Shown: piece after piece, positions 9,904 through 22,068 of the stretch
Layout of the letters: the number at the start of each line of letters is the position of its first letter
Numbering within the stretch: position 1 is the first letter of the stretch
Assembly: GCA_022393335.1 (NCBI GenBank)
Contig: JAJEKB010000248.1
Span: forward strand, 1 to 64,000
Reading direction: 5' to 3'
Source: Macrotrachela quadricornifera
Lineage: Eukaryota; Rotifera; Eurotatoria; Philodinida; Philodinidae
DNA length: 64,000 nt
Notes under the pieces: model-generated
Database searches by the model: none
What the model was told of the DNA's origin: nothing
What the model saw: the letters and a program-made list of their open reading frames with translations, nothing else
Made by a program: the position numbers and the translations under genes

Positions 9904-10970
9904 GGCTTCTAATACATATAGTTCAATTGTCTTTAATGAAAGCTGTTACTCTTCCATTTATAGAATAAATAACAAACGACGAGCTGTCACTATTGCTATA
10001 AAATCAAATATTTAACATAGACAATCAAAAAAAAAAAGTAAATAATGACGTTATCGCTCGTCTTCCTTATTTTAGTGTATTTTGAAGTTGAAGCAAAAGA
10101 TTGAAAAGAGCATAACTATTAATCTATCGACACTTTTTATTATTCATATTTTTTTTGCATAATTATATACTTGAAGTAATAATAGTACTTTGTCTGTGAA
10201 TATACCGTTGGATATTTAGAAGAATATTTTCTTTTTAAATATACATATTTAATATTTACTTTTAGTACATCTATTTATATGCATGCCAGTTTCGTTTATT
10301 CGTGTCACATGCTATAAATAACTCTAGTTTATAGACTTAACCTCATAATGAAAAATTATTTTAAAGGATTGTCTATAGTAAATGTATAAAATGTTCGTTT
10401 ACAAATATATCTGTAAAAAAATTTTGATCTTATTATGAATTTTCATTTTAGAATGAACGAGATTGGCAACAGACGTCTCGTAAAAATTATTCTACATACA
10501 TTTCTAAAGATATCATCAAGTCATATTAGGTCAACTAGTCATGATATTAATTGAAATGAATCACTTCTTCTATTGCATTTGTGTCAAGAAATATTCTTCA
10601 GAAATTGATAGAATTCACTTTTAAATTACGAAATAACTTTATCTTTTTGATGTGTTAAGGAGTTAATCTAGTATAATAACAATATCAACATTAAAAAGGT
10701 ATCCTAACAGTCGATATTCTGACATTACAGAATAAAAATTTGCTTTTAAAGATTATATCATAGTTCCAATGTACTCAAGTATTTATGAAAATTCATAATA
10801 AGATCAAAAAATTTAAATTAAGTTATATTACATTCTTTTTGGTATATATGATATTAATCAAACATTATATGCTATATATTTTTGATGAGTTAATATCATA
10901 TATTTGTTTTATTTTTCTTTTTATAATTAAAAATAAATCCAAAGTTCTATAGATAGAAAAAGAAAATATC
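9904..10970. other. Intergenic
   Basis: About 1.1 kb between the tetraspan gene and the WDR59 3' end. Stops in all frames, no RNA gene seen. Confidence 0.4.
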
Positions 10971-13900
10971 TTATAAAGGATGAAAAGCAATTGATGATGA
11001 ACGAACAAAATTTGATCTTGGTGTTAATATTGGTGTATGTTGATGTTTTTGTATTTGATCTGTATTTATTGTTAATAATTCTTGTTGTTTTATAATACAT
11101 CGACATGTACAATCTTTTTCTGGACAATATCGATGTTTTATTTCTGATGATGAAAACCATGAATGCATATGAATTAAATGTCCACCATGAGCACATATTG
11201 CACATAAAAAATATTGACCAATAACAGGTTGTAAACAAATTGAACAAACAATTATTGATGATGTTTGATTTATTGATGCTGATGATTGACAATTATGATT
11301 AATTTGTTGTAAAATTTGTGTACGTTTATAAAAATGTTTCCAACGATGTAATAAACTTGCATAAGAATATAAAATTGGATCATAATGATGTTCATTAAGA
11401 ATTTTTTTTTTCATATATGGTGTTTCTAACATTGTTAATAGAAACATACTTGCTGATTGTATATCACCATCATTAACATAATGTGATATTAAATGTTTAA
11501 TTAAACCTAAAAAAGACAAATATTTCGTTTTATTTGATGGTTTTTTTCTATAAACTATTTTTTACCCTGAGCAATTGGTGTTTGAAACCATGGATGATTA
11601 TCTGATAAATTTGATTGTATATTTAATAAACCAGCAAGTAAATACCAACAATGTGCTAATTCATGTTTAGCCATTTTTTCTGTTAATTGTTGATTTATTT
11701 TACACATATAAATTAAATCATTTAAAGTAAGTTTATAATTATCAGCTAATTTTTTACTAACAGGTAAAAGTATTGATACATCATATATTGATACTGTTGA
11801 CATAGCTTGTGATAAATTATGATTAATAGGACGACGAAATGATGTAGATATACGTTGATAATCACCAATAAGACTTAAAGATAATGATGAACGTACAGGA
11901 GCAGAAAACATTGTTGTTCGTTGATTTGTAAATCCAGATTGAATTTTTACTGTATTTGTTACTGTTGTTGTTGACCGATAACTTGAAAGAAAAAAGAAAA
12001 TAATAAAAAAAGAAATTAAATAAAATTATTATTTACCTTGATGATTGTTCATCTGTACTAGAATTTCCTCGACTTTTTGTTACTGTTAAACTAATTGATC
12101 GCATATGAAATGTTGGTGGTCGATTAATAATTCCATCATTTATATTATTAAGAATTGGTGGTGCGGATGTTGGTTGTTGTTGAATATTTAATGTTCGACC
12201 AAAACATATTAAATGTGTTCCACCAGCAAAACGTGCACCACATGTACGTGCATTTGTTCGTATAGATGAACTATTTGATATTTGACTATCATTTGTACGT
12301 AATGATGATGATGATGGTGATTGAGTCAATATTTGATTTGAATTTTTATTTTTATTATTATTATTATTGTTATTATTAATACCATTTGATAATTCAAGAT
12401 CTAAACTATTTATTGATTCTTCATGTTGTTTTTTATTTATTTTTTTCATTAATAAAGTTGAAGAAAATTTTTCTTGTTTATAATATGAATTAAATAAATG
12501 TTTTAATTTTAATAAACATGTATGTAAACATAATTGTCCAGAATAAAAACATTTATAAGATGTTTCATCAAACATTGTTTGAATACGTGTTTGAAATAAT
12601 TTAATATGTTCATTTGTATTATGAATTAATGATAAATTAAAACGTACAGATAATTGAGATATTATTGGATAATGACGTGAAAGAAATAAATAAATACGAA
12701 ATGAACCTAAACCATCAAATGGATAAATACAACGAAGTATACACATTCGACGTTGTTCATCTTTTACTTCAACAAGAATATGTGTACCATATGTTTCTTG
12801 TAATGAATTGAATTCATTTTGAATAGATACTTCTTTTGTACTACTATCTGTACGATCTGAACTGAAATAAAAAAGAACCAATAAAGAAATTTTCTTTTTA
12901 AGGTACTAATAAGATTCTTGACACTTTTTCATATTCAATTCAAAGATGCTCTTCAAAATTTTTGTCACCAAAGAGTGCTCCACTTCCGATAGTTAATTAG
13001 TAACCAAAGGCTTTTTAAGATTAATTTAAAAACTTGACCTCGAATTCGATGTGAGCTCTACTACATCTGCGACATTCATTTGAAGTTACAGACTGTCAAT
13101 AAAATTTACATGAAATTTTCTCAGACATATTTGAAGAGTGCATAGATGAAGCTTGATCACCTCATTCTTTCCCATATTGAGAGCCGTAGTTACTGGAATG
13201 ACTAAAATATAAAATAAATTTAAGAAGAAGCGTTAATGCTTGCTAATAGTAACTTTTACTCTAGTAATTATTTATCAATCCACTGATAAATCTTGTATCT
13301 ATCCTTATTTTAAGAACTTTCGTTTGTGAGATATAATATATTTCATAGGATAATTATACTTACTTTATAGATAGATCATTTTCATCTCCAGTTTCAGATG
13401 ATCCTACACTATTAATTCGTGGTGATGACATTTCAGGAAAAGAATGTTCATCTAAATCACTTTCTCCAACATCAGTTATTACATCTTCAATAACATCCAT
13501 TATTAATTTATTTGAATTACTACGATTTAATTGTTGTTGTCGAGATGAATTTGATGATGATTTCGATGAATCCAATAGACTTTTAATTGGTATTCGTGTA
13601 TAATCATTCCATGTTTGTCGAAATGTTGAATCCATATCAATTAAACGTAATTGTTCATCACGTGACCAAGTTAATATTGGAAAATGTTTTGTTAATTGAT
13701 CATTTGAACGTGATGGAAAAATTTGATTAAATAAATTAATAAATCTTGAATTTGTTACAAAACTAAAATCATTAATAGGTGATGGATTTGTTGATAATAT
13801 ACGATCTGTTAATGGTCTTATATAATGATCTTCATCCCAACGCCAACCCATAAAACCATATGTTGATGATATTGTATCACGAGATGCACAAATAAATAAA

Positions 13901-15021
13901 CTATCATAAGCTGTTGTTCGAACCTAAAATATTCAAAGATTATTATAAATTTTTTAATTTTTTTCCTATTATTACTTTAGTTAATGTAAACGGTAATTGT
14001 TCATTAGGCATAGATTCAGCTAATAAATGACCATTTGTTGAAAATACTCGTAATGAATTATCCATTGAAAGTGTAACAATCGAACGATTTTGCATTGACC
14101 AATCTATATTAATAATACGTTGAGTATGTTCAATTGAACATAAATATGAATCTAGTCGACGCATATCATATATTCGTACACATCGATCACATTGAATAGC
14201 TAATTGATTACAATTATTTAATAAATTTGTTTTATCTGACATAGTCGATGGCCATTGTATATGACGAATATTAAATGGTGTTGATAATGTTAATTTTAAA
14301 TTTGCTGGTGTTTTTGATGAACAATGTCGAATATCCCATATTTGTACTTGACCATCTAATGAACCGGTTAATAAACAATAAGGATCATTTGGCCAATAAG
14401 ATATAGTTGATATAGGACGCTAAAGTAAAAAAAAAACATTAATTGAAAAACTCATTTGAGAATTTCTTTCAATGTTCTTCCAAATTTTAGATAGAATAGT
14501 AAAAATACAAATTATTCCATCGAGGCGTTGGTGGTGTAACGGTTAGCATGGTTGCCTTCCAAGCAGCCGACCCGGGTTCGACTCCCGGCCAACGCACTTC
14601 GCTTTTTTTTTTCTACCTGATGTTGAGTATCAATAATTGAACTTTTTTCTTGTATACGTCCATGATCAACATTATAAAAATGAACAAGACGATCAACAGC
14701 TAAAGCATATTGATTTGTATCTTGAAAATTCCATTGTACAATAGGTCGATTAACATTACATATATCAAATAATGGTACTGTTTCAATATCACATGAACAT
14801 GGTATTATAATTGAATTATCATCACCGATTGTATTAACAACCGATGTAATAAATGTATCAAAATTAATAAATTTAAGTTGATGATTTCCAACAAGTAAAA
14901 GATATTTTTCATTTTCATTAAATGCTATTGAATGACAATCAAGATTTGAAAAATTTTTACCAAAATCAAATGTAAATGAAAAATTTGATGATAAACCATT
15001 ATTTCGTTCGTATAACATCAT
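10971..15021 (-). CDS. WDR59: WDR59 homologue (GATOR2 subunit)
   Basis: GATOR2 acts at lysosomes upstream of mTORC1 in amino-acid signalling. Six exons (14617-15021, 13976-14419, 13364-13923, 12037-12861, 11566-11981, 10971-11506) give 1061 residues. The N-terminal third is a WD40 propeller (for example LLTGSLDGQVQIWDIR and VRIYDMR, then LTWSRDEQLRLIDMD). An RWD domain follows at about 475-600 (FNSLQETYG, CIYPFDGLGSFRIYLFLSRH). CGARFAGGTHLICFGR then matches a WDR59 signature. The C-terminus has the Cys/His zinc module (CSIC, CAICAHGGH, HMHSWF, CPEKDCTC). Asn-, Ser- and Gln-rich insertions are local. Intron 1 holds a tRNA-Gly on the opposite strand; intron 3 is about 500 bp. The AG acceptor abuts the ATG, 115 bp after the CLPB stop. 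Confidence 0.92.
14525..14596 (+). tRNA. tRNA-Gly (anticodon UCC)
   Basis: A 72-base cloverleaf: acceptor stem GCGTTGG/CCAACGC with discriminator A, D arm including GTAACGGTTAGCA, anticodon loop CTTCCAA giving UCC, T arm CCGGG TTCGACT CCCGG. Internal B box GGTTCGACTCC is intact. A run of ten T about ten bases downstream (14603-14612) is a good Pol III terminator. It lies antisense inside the first intron of WDR59 and is identical to the copy at 59534-59605. Confidence 0.97.
14603..14612 (+). terminator. Pol III T-run terminator of tRNA-Gly
   Basis: Ten consecutive T shortly after the tRNA 3' end. On the other strand it is the A-run just inside the WDR59 intron donor. Confidence 0.75.
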
Positions 15022-15023
15022 CT
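15022..15023 (-). promoter_or_regulatory. Candidate trans-splice acceptor before WDR59
   Basis: Minus-strand CTCATGTTTGCAG ends here and the next base is the A of ATG ATG. The acceptor lies in the 115 bp spacer after CLPB. With no leader of its own, the mRNA must receive its 5' end by splicing. Confidence 0.6.
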
Positions 15024-15136
15024 GCAAACATGAGATTTTTCTTGAAAAACGAAAAGAAGGAAGACCTAGTTGTTTTTTGTGTTTTTTTTAAATTTTATTC
15101 AAAAAAAACCAAAAGCAAAAATGACATCTCTTATTT

Positions 15137-17685
15137 CTAAAATTGATATGTTTTAAGATGATCTTCAGGTTGAATATCTGTATAAGTTACATTTGTTGTT
15201 TGATTATTATTATTAAAAAGACCACTAATTAAACCTCGTCCACCTGTTGTTTCAACTTTTTGTAATTTAACTGAACTATGAATTGTTTCAGTATTTAATC
15301 CATTTGTAAATGGAGTATGAAAAAGATTTTCTTGAGCAGTAAGTAATATTTGATTACCACTTTCAATTAAACCTTGTTCATGAGCAGCAGCTAATTGATT
15401 GACAGCAGATCGTTCAACCTTTAAAAAATAAATTTTCTTAAATAAATAAAAAATAAAATAATCTTACTTCATGTTTAAGTGATCGAGCTCCATAATTAAT
15501 ATCATAACCATCAGCTAAACAATCAAGAGCTTTACGATCCCATATAATATCAATATTATGTTGTTCTTTAGCCTATAAAATAAAATAATAATAGAAAATT
15601 TTTTGTTTCTTTTTTAGATTTTAAATTAAAATTATACGCGTTGTTTCCAAAATTCAAGTTCTTTTAGAAGTAATTTATTGATTTCACTTTTTGAAAATGG
15701 TAAAAAATAAACCATTTCATTAATACGTCCAAGAAATTCATCACGACGAAAATGTCTCTAGAAAAACAGTTACGAATATTCTCTTGATGTTTTTTTTATA
15801 TAATTAAAAATTTTACTTTTAATATTGGTTTAACAACTTTATCTTTAAATTGTTTTGATACAGTTATACGACTTTTACTATCATCTTCTTCTTGTTGTTG
15901 TTGATTATTATCATCTATATAGAAATAAAAATAATATATTGAAATAAATAAATTAAAGAAAAAATTTACTTGATGAAATTGTTGTATTAATTAATGGTGG
16001 TTTTTTTTCTTCTTCTCTTCTTAAATCTTGTGCATAATTTGCAATTTCTTCACTAGCTAAATTTGATGTCATTACATAAATTGCTTGTTTTCCATCAATT
16101 GTTTTTCCTTTACCATCAGTTAAACGTCCCTAATAAATAAAGTATACATATATTGTAAGTACATCACTTTTTTTTGTTAATAATACTTCATCAAATAATT
16201 GTAACATAACTGTTAAAACATCTGGATGAGCTTTATCAACTTCATCAAAAAGTACAACAGCTGTTGGACATTTTTGTAATGCATCAGTTAATTGTCCACC
16301 TTCTTGATATCCAATCTAAAAAGAAGAAAAAAAAAAACAAAAACAAAATCTTAAGTTTTTATTTTCTTTTATTCAAACTTTCATATCCAGGTGGTGCACC
16401 AATTAATTTTGATACTTCATGTTTTTCTTGATATTCACTCATATCAATACGTATAAAACAACGTGTTTGATTTTTTTCACCATTTAAATATTTTGCTATT
16501 TGTTTAGCTAATTCAGTTTTACCAACACCGGATGAACCAAGGAAAAGAAATACTAATGGTGATTCATCACTTGTCCAACCTGATTCTTTTCGTCGTATAG
16601 CTAAAAAAAATTTTATTATTATTACAATTATATATAGAAATTTATTTTTTTAAATAAAATTAACCAGAACAAACTGTTGATATAGCATAATTTTGTCCAA
16701 CAATATGTTGTTTTATACGAATTTCCAGTGGTCTTCGTCGTCGTTCAATTTTAATTCTTTCTTCATGTAATTTTTTTGCCTAGAACAAAAATACAAAAGA
16801 AGAAAAAATATTTTCTTTTTTCTTTTTAATTTAATAAAACAAACATTTTTTTCAAATTGAATTAATAATTCTTTACGTTGTTGTAATGCATAAGCCGATG
16901 GTAAATGTCCTTGTTCATTTTCAATTAAAGGATCTGCACCATATTCAATTAAAATATTTATTATAGGTATATTATCATTTAATACAGCATAATGAAGTGC
17001 TGTAAAACCATTAAATGTTGCTCGAGATGAAAGACGATCACAAAATTCTTCTTCTCGTTTTGCATGAACTAAAATTTTAATAAGAAAATATTTTTAATTT
17101 TTTAAAAATATTTTTTTTCACCTTGTGTAGGATGCCAATGAACTTTTTTGGCCATTGAATGTACATTTGTAAATTCATCAGATTGATTTGGATCAGCACC
17201 TTTTGAAAGTAAATATTTAACACAATCAGTTTTATTATTTATAACAGCAACAAGAAGTGGTGTCCAACCAAGTGGATGTCGAAGATTAACATCTAGTTTT
17301 TCTTGTTCAATTAATCTATTTAAATATAAATGTTTTTTTTTTATGAGAAATTTACATTTAATTTATTTACTTTTGAAGAATTTCTAATTGACCATCATGT
17401 GCAGCTTGAAAGAATTGTTTTTCTAGAAATATTTATTTTAATTAGAAATATTTTTATATGAATTATACCTGTATGAGATAAATCTTTTTCAAGAGCCTTT
17501 GCATGAACAATAAATGAACGAGTTAATTGATCATAAGATGATAATTTATATATAGTTGTACTAATAACAGTAGCAGCACTTAATGAAGTCCAAAGACGAC
17601 GATTAGATCGAAAAGATGATGAAATATTAGAGGAAGATAATAAGAGTAAACGACGAAATGTACGAAAGAAATATCTGGAAGTCAT
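15137..17685 (-). CDS. CLPB: CLPB (Skd3) mitochondrial ankyrin-AAA+ disaggregase
   Basis: Protein disaggregase of the mitochondrial intermembrane space in animals. Twelve exons (17469-17685, 17371-17422, 17122-17315, 16845-17068, 16665-16779, 16383-16600, 16187-16315, 15970-16129, 15817-15914, 15638-15757, 15468-15572, 15137-15418) encode 637 residues. In order: an Arg/Ser-rich targeting segment, ankyrin repeats ([31 protein letters not shown]), then an HSP100-type AAA+ domain with Walker A GSSGVGKT, Walker [14 protein letters not shown], sensor-1 MTSN, the arginine-finger region [12 protein letters not shown] and sensor-2 INYGARSLK. The intron between PPGY and IGYQEGG starts GAAAGT instead of GTAAGT: only that junction keeps frame and the conserved PPGYxGxxEGG. 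A Gln/Asp-rich insert follows MTSN. The acceptor abuts the ATG. Likely first cistron with WDR59. Confidence 0.93.
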
Positions 17686-17687
17686 CT
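17686..17687 (-). promoter_or_regulatory. Acceptor abutting the CLPB start codon
   Basis: Minus-strand AATTATCTATTCAG is followed directly by ATG. Either a spliced-leader site or the end of a 5' UTR intron. Confidence 0.45.
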
Positions 17688-18530
17688 GAATAGATAATTA
17701 AATCTAGATTGATTTAATTATTCTGTTCTCTTTGTAAAATATTCTAGAAAAGAAACTTCGATTTAGAGTTGGAGATGAGATCGATGGACATCAATGGATA
17801 GGTTCTAAAAGCAAAGCAAAGTAAATTCTTTTTTAAAAGAGGTCGCTCTTACACAATGATAATTTATTCTTTTCGAAACATTTGATATAACACTATTCCA
17901 TTTCAATAAAAACGTATTTCAACTGAAGAATTCCAAAATCTTTTTGATTACTATTATTTGCTAAAATTAATATAGAAATTTTATGACTTCAACTCAATCT
18001 TGTGCATGTTCATTGTAAAGATATTGGTCAAATTATATCTTGTATAGCTTTAGTAGAAGATATTCAGTTATAATTTGATGTGCTATTGTTTATGGAATGA
18101 AGCAGCCTGTTCCAAGAGTTGAAACATTTAATAATGACTTGTTATTAATATTTTAATGTTTGTAAGCATAAGATATTCAAATTTGTTTTTTATGACAAAC
18201 TTTTGTGGAGTACTTTCTATATTGCAGATATTTTCAAATTATTTGATGAGATGTTTTCATCCCAATTGGTGAATAGTGTTCGATTTTATTATCAGTCATA
18301 AAGCTATTTGTTTTATGTTTCAAACTACACAATCGTAGTACATAAAGAATTGAGTTTTGTTCTATTGATCAACTTTCTAATCATTACATCAATCGATTTC
18401 GACGCAAAATTCAAGAATTAATTCTCAAATTCAGTTTTTTAGTATTTTTTTCCAAAAAAAAGTAAAATAAATTTATTCATTTTTCTTAAAATTACAAAAT
18501 TTCTACAGTTCTATTTAATTATAATTAATT
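17688..18530. other. Intergenic
   Basis: Upstream of CLPB and downstream of the pentapeptide gene. No coding frame or RNA gene found; the CLPB promoter probably lies in the first few hundred bases. Confidence 0.4.
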
Positions 18531-19319
18531 TCAACCAGCTATAGTTGAACCATTTGGAAGTATAGCACCTTGTAAACTTTGTACTTGTATTAATTGTTGA
18601 TTTGTAATATTTGCTCCATATAAATTAGTATAATTAAATATTGCTTGTGTCACATCTGTATTAGTCCAATCTGTTCTTTGTAATGATGCATAACTAAAAT
18701 CTGCATATGAACAATTTGAATCATGAAATATTGAATCATCTAAAACTGAATATGAAAAATTACTTTGATATAAAGAAATTTTTTTAAATGATATATTTCG
18801 TGCTACAATATTAATAAATTGTAATTGATTATAATAAGAATTTTGAGGAAAAATTAATGATGATAAATCTGCATGTGATATATTAATATGATATTGTATA
18901 CCACTATCAATTAATAATTGTATAAGAAAAATTTTTCTTCGTGGATCAAGTTGTCTTAAAGTATGTAAAGTTTTTGTTCGAATAATTAATAAAATACGAT
19001 CATCATCATCATCATTATCATAATCAGAAGAATTTTTTAAAAAATTATATTTAAGTATAAGATTAGTTAAATCTTTTTGATAAGTATTTAATAGAATTTG
19101 TTTTTGTTCATCATGTAATGATTGAATATTTTTTAAACGATTATCATATGCACGTATTTTAGAATTTTCATGATGATGTTCACTTAAATGTTCTTGTTGT
19201 AACGGTAAAACAATTGTTAATACACCAATAATAAGTGGAATAAAAAGATTTGATATTAAATTAACCCAGTCATACAATGAATGATTTAAACATCCTCGTT
19301 GAAATCTTTTATTAAGCAT
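18531..19319 (-). CDS. Membrane-anchored pentapeptide-repeat protein
   Basis: Intronless, 262 residues from the ATG at 19319-19317. A TTG-initiated 14-residue extension is open but unlikely. One N-terminal hydrophobic segment (LISNLFIPLIIGVLTIVLPL, about 21-40) is followed by a His/Glu-rich linker and a helical region with an acidic DNDDDDD stretch. From about residue 145 come pentapeptide-like repeats: A/S-D/N-L/F-x-x rhythm in ISHADLSSLIF, ISLYQSNFSYSVLDDSIF, CSYADFSYASLQRTDW and TQAIFNYTNLYGANI. Such repeats fold as a right-handed quadrilateral helix. They are abundant in bacteria and rarer in animals, so an acquired origin is possible (inference). No enzymatic residues are visible and function is unknown. 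Confidence 0.75.
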   Translation of the reverse strand: MLNKRFQRGCLNHSLYDWVNLISNLFIPLIIGVLTIVLPLQQEHLSEHHHENSKIRAYDNRLKNIQSLHDEQKQILLNTYQKDLTNLILKYNFLKNSSDYDNDDDDDRILLIIRTKTLHTLRQLDPRRKIFLIQLLIDSGIQYHINISHADLSSLIFPQNSYYNQLQFINIVARNISFKKISLYQSNFSYSVLDDSIFHDSNCSYADFSYASLQRTDWTNTDVTQAIFNYTNLYGANITNQQLIQVQSLQGAILPNGSTIAG

Positions 19320-19628
19320 TGAAAAATTTTTTTTATCTTTTGATAAGAGTATGTTGATCAATGAAATTGCTAGTTTATCTCTTTTTATATTGTTTTATGA
19401 CCTTTTTTTTTAGTTCTTTCAATGAGTAATCGATAGATGAAAAGGGTATACTGTTATATAAGGGTAATAAAATAATTGCTGTAAAAAGAGAAACAAAAGC
19501 AAAATTCTTTTCTTTCAACCCTATCAAATAATATTTTGAACTTTAGAATTTAATTATATTTAGTTATTTAAAGATAATACAAAATTAATTTAATTAATCG
19601 TTCTTATAAGAGTAAATCGTTTTTATAG
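19320..19628. other. Intergenic
   Basis: A 309-base AT-rich spacer between two minus-strand genes; nothing recognisable. Confidence 0.35.
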
Positions 19629-19919
19629 TCAACAATCACATCCTCCACAGTCACAATTATCACATCCACCACAGTCACAATTATCACATCCTCCACAATC
19701 ACATTCACAGCATCTATCAGGATTATTGTTGTGTGATGCTAAACAACAAGCCCAACATAGACAGTCCATCAAATTATCACACATGAAACTTGTACTTGAA
19801 TTAATTGCATATCCGGGTTCAATATTGCTTGCACTTCTCCCATACACTTGTTCGCTTTCTTCTACTGTATTCGGCTGTTTTATTACACGGTATTGATATG
19901 TTTGTGGTGTGTCGACCAT
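19629..19919 (-). CDS. Cys-rich tail mini-protein 1 (CDCGGCDN repeats)
   Basis: Intronless, 96 residues. The first 45 residues are polar and Cys-free (TPQTYQYRVIKQPNT, then a Ser/Asn stretch). The rest is Cys-rich: MCDNLMDCLCWACCLA followed by CCECDCGGCDN and two further copies of the same eight-residue unit ending CDC. The tail comes from a 24-base tandem repeat. Dense paired Cys with Asp/Gly suggests metal binding or palmitoylation of the CLCWACCL segment; neither is proven. A protein of the same plan lies at 46532-46858 on the other strand, which argues both are real genes of one family. I do not recognise a named family. Confidence 0.7.
   Translation of the reverse strand: MVDTPQTYQYRVIKQPNTVEESEQVYGRSASNIEPGYAINSSTSFMCDNLMDCLCWACCLASHNNNPDRCCECDCGGCDNCDCGGCDNCDCGGCDC
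19632..19705 (-). repeat. 24-bp coding tandem repeat
   Basis: About three copies of a 24-base unit encoding CDNCDCGG, with silent changes between copies (CCTCC versus CCACC, CAG versus CAA). This indicates an older expansion kept in frame rather than a fresh slippage. Confidence 0.7.
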
Positions 19920-22068
19920 TATTGATATTGTACAATTTTTATAATAGAATCAAAATTCTGTCAAGTTTAGTTCAATTTTATAAGATATCATTCTTTGTAA
20001 AATGTTATTTATGAGAAAGAACACAATGTGGACTTTTATTTTCAGTTGTCTGGCAAACATGAGACAAGTCAAATAATGATGACGTTACATAGAGATAAAA
20101 TAATCAAGTCATGAAAAAAACAACTTTTCTTCCTTAGTTTATTGTTTGCTTAGATTATTTTTGTCCTTTCGTTTAATCTCTTGATTTTCAATAAACTTAT
20201 ACTAAAAAGAATATATAATATGTTTTATTTGAAGTATGGAAGAGTGATTTAAACGTTTGTTTATCCGGATGCTATGTCTTTTGTCGAAAACACATTTCGT
20301 CAATAAAACATTTTCTCGACAGAAAATAATTATTTTGTTTCTTTCTTTTCTCTTAGTATTGAGAAAAGTTTAGGCATTTTTATAAAGGATCTATTGAAAT
20401 TTCTTTTTTAGAATTCATTAGTTTTTAATCAAAACACCGAATTTATCTATTCGTAGTACGCAATGCATTATGATTAGTCCAGACGAGAATCTTAATCCAG
20501 AAGAATCAGTCATTATTCTCAGCTGATCATCGCCTTAAATGTTGTGCCGATCTATCCTATGTATTGTTTTCGCCCTCGCTCTCAACCAAGTACTTACATG
20601 TATCTGATTCCTTCCATTTCATAAATAAACGTGTAGCGAAATTTATAAAAAAATTCTCGGAAAAAATAAACTCTCCAAGCTCCTAATTCCTTATAATTTA
20701 TTCGACTATGACGCAAAAAAAATTCAAACTTTCATGGTATATAAGAAACAATTTATCTTTTCTAAAGAAAAATCTGATTTCTTGATTTGATCAACATCTT
20801 AATGAATTCTTTTCGATAACCTAACATTCAACAAAAAGACATTCGACAGAAAATATATTTACCATAATTTCTAGCGAAAAAAGAAGTAAAGATGTCAGAT
20901 AGTAATACTTTGGAACATCGTATAATAAAAACGATACTGATATAAAGTAGTACAACTACTTACAGTTCGATTCAAATCTTCTTTTTTAGAAATTTTAAAT
21001 GATTAGATAGTTCATTACATGTTGGATTTATCCATTGTATTTTGTTGTGAATTTTTTTCTTATAAGAATGAATCCTTTCAGATAATTGGATATCTTTATG
21101 TTCAGTTTTGATTAAATTATCAATCGGAAACAGCTCATGATATTCAATGAGCATATAGTGCCGAAGACACAAATGCGAAAAGATAAATATATCTTAGTAA
21201 TCTTTGTATGAGCTATATCTACTCTTCATTGGATAATCGTCTTTCAAGAAAAGTATTCATTCAAAATTTGTATAAATTGACATAGCTTGTTTATGATCTT
21301 TAAGATCATTCAAATAGTTATTATAAAGTCTGAACTGCTTGATGAGATCTTTGAGGAAGGACAAAATCGTGATCATGTTATGCTAGAATCACTTTCATCT
21401 ATCCTCACGAAAGTCATGCTTTTCGTATATTTTGGATAGAAATTTTTGACTTTTACTAGAGCTATACTTTGCAACGTTGACTTTTACTTCTTATGTTTGT
21501 GCACGTCATCTATATAAGAAAAAGAGGAAGCGCTCGTCGAAAATTTTTCTTTCTCTTTCCATTATGTAAGTTTGTTTTTTCTAACGCAACAAAAAATTGT
21601 ACATGATTCATATACCACTCATCCTCTTCTATGCTTCTGATTTGTTCCTTAGTCGCAAATTCTTCTACAATCGTACGTATGACTTCATACATCTGTCAAT
21701 ACACATGGCAGAACATTTTACTCTTACCATGTCCATTAGTCTAGAAAATTCTCATTAGTGGTGGATGAGAAATGATAACTAGATTCAAATTTTCTTGTCT
21801 TATTTCTTTTGTATCTGTTAATATTAAGCCTACGTTTCTATTTCGTCTAAGCGACTGATTCTTTTATCGATGCATTGTATCTGTATGCCTGTTTTTCTTC
21901 TCTTTCTGTTTTCACTAAAGGTAAACATGTGATAATTCATTTAGAATAACAAATTATATAAAAGGTGTTTGTTCCACATTTTTTGTTTCTTGTCCGTGTG
22001 ATAATCAATGACAACATTGATCGGTTAAAAAGGCAAAAACAAAATTTCAACTCATTGCAAATTGTTCT
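19920..22068. other. Gene-poor stretch
   Basis: About 2.1 kb with only short open frames (minus strand 20972-21172 and 21510-21692) that lack splice context or recognisable motifs. No RNA gene seen. Confidence 0.4.

Noticed and set aside
14512..14616. The WDR59 first-exon frame reads on through the tRNA-Gly
   Set aside because: The frame crosses the tRNA antisense only by chance. The GT donor after CAACATCAG and the acceptor at 14421-14420 restore WD40 text.
19320..19361. TTG start extending the pentapeptide protein by 14 residues
   Set aside because: Eukaryotic non-ATG start without support; the in-frame ATG at 19319 precedes the membrane segment directly.
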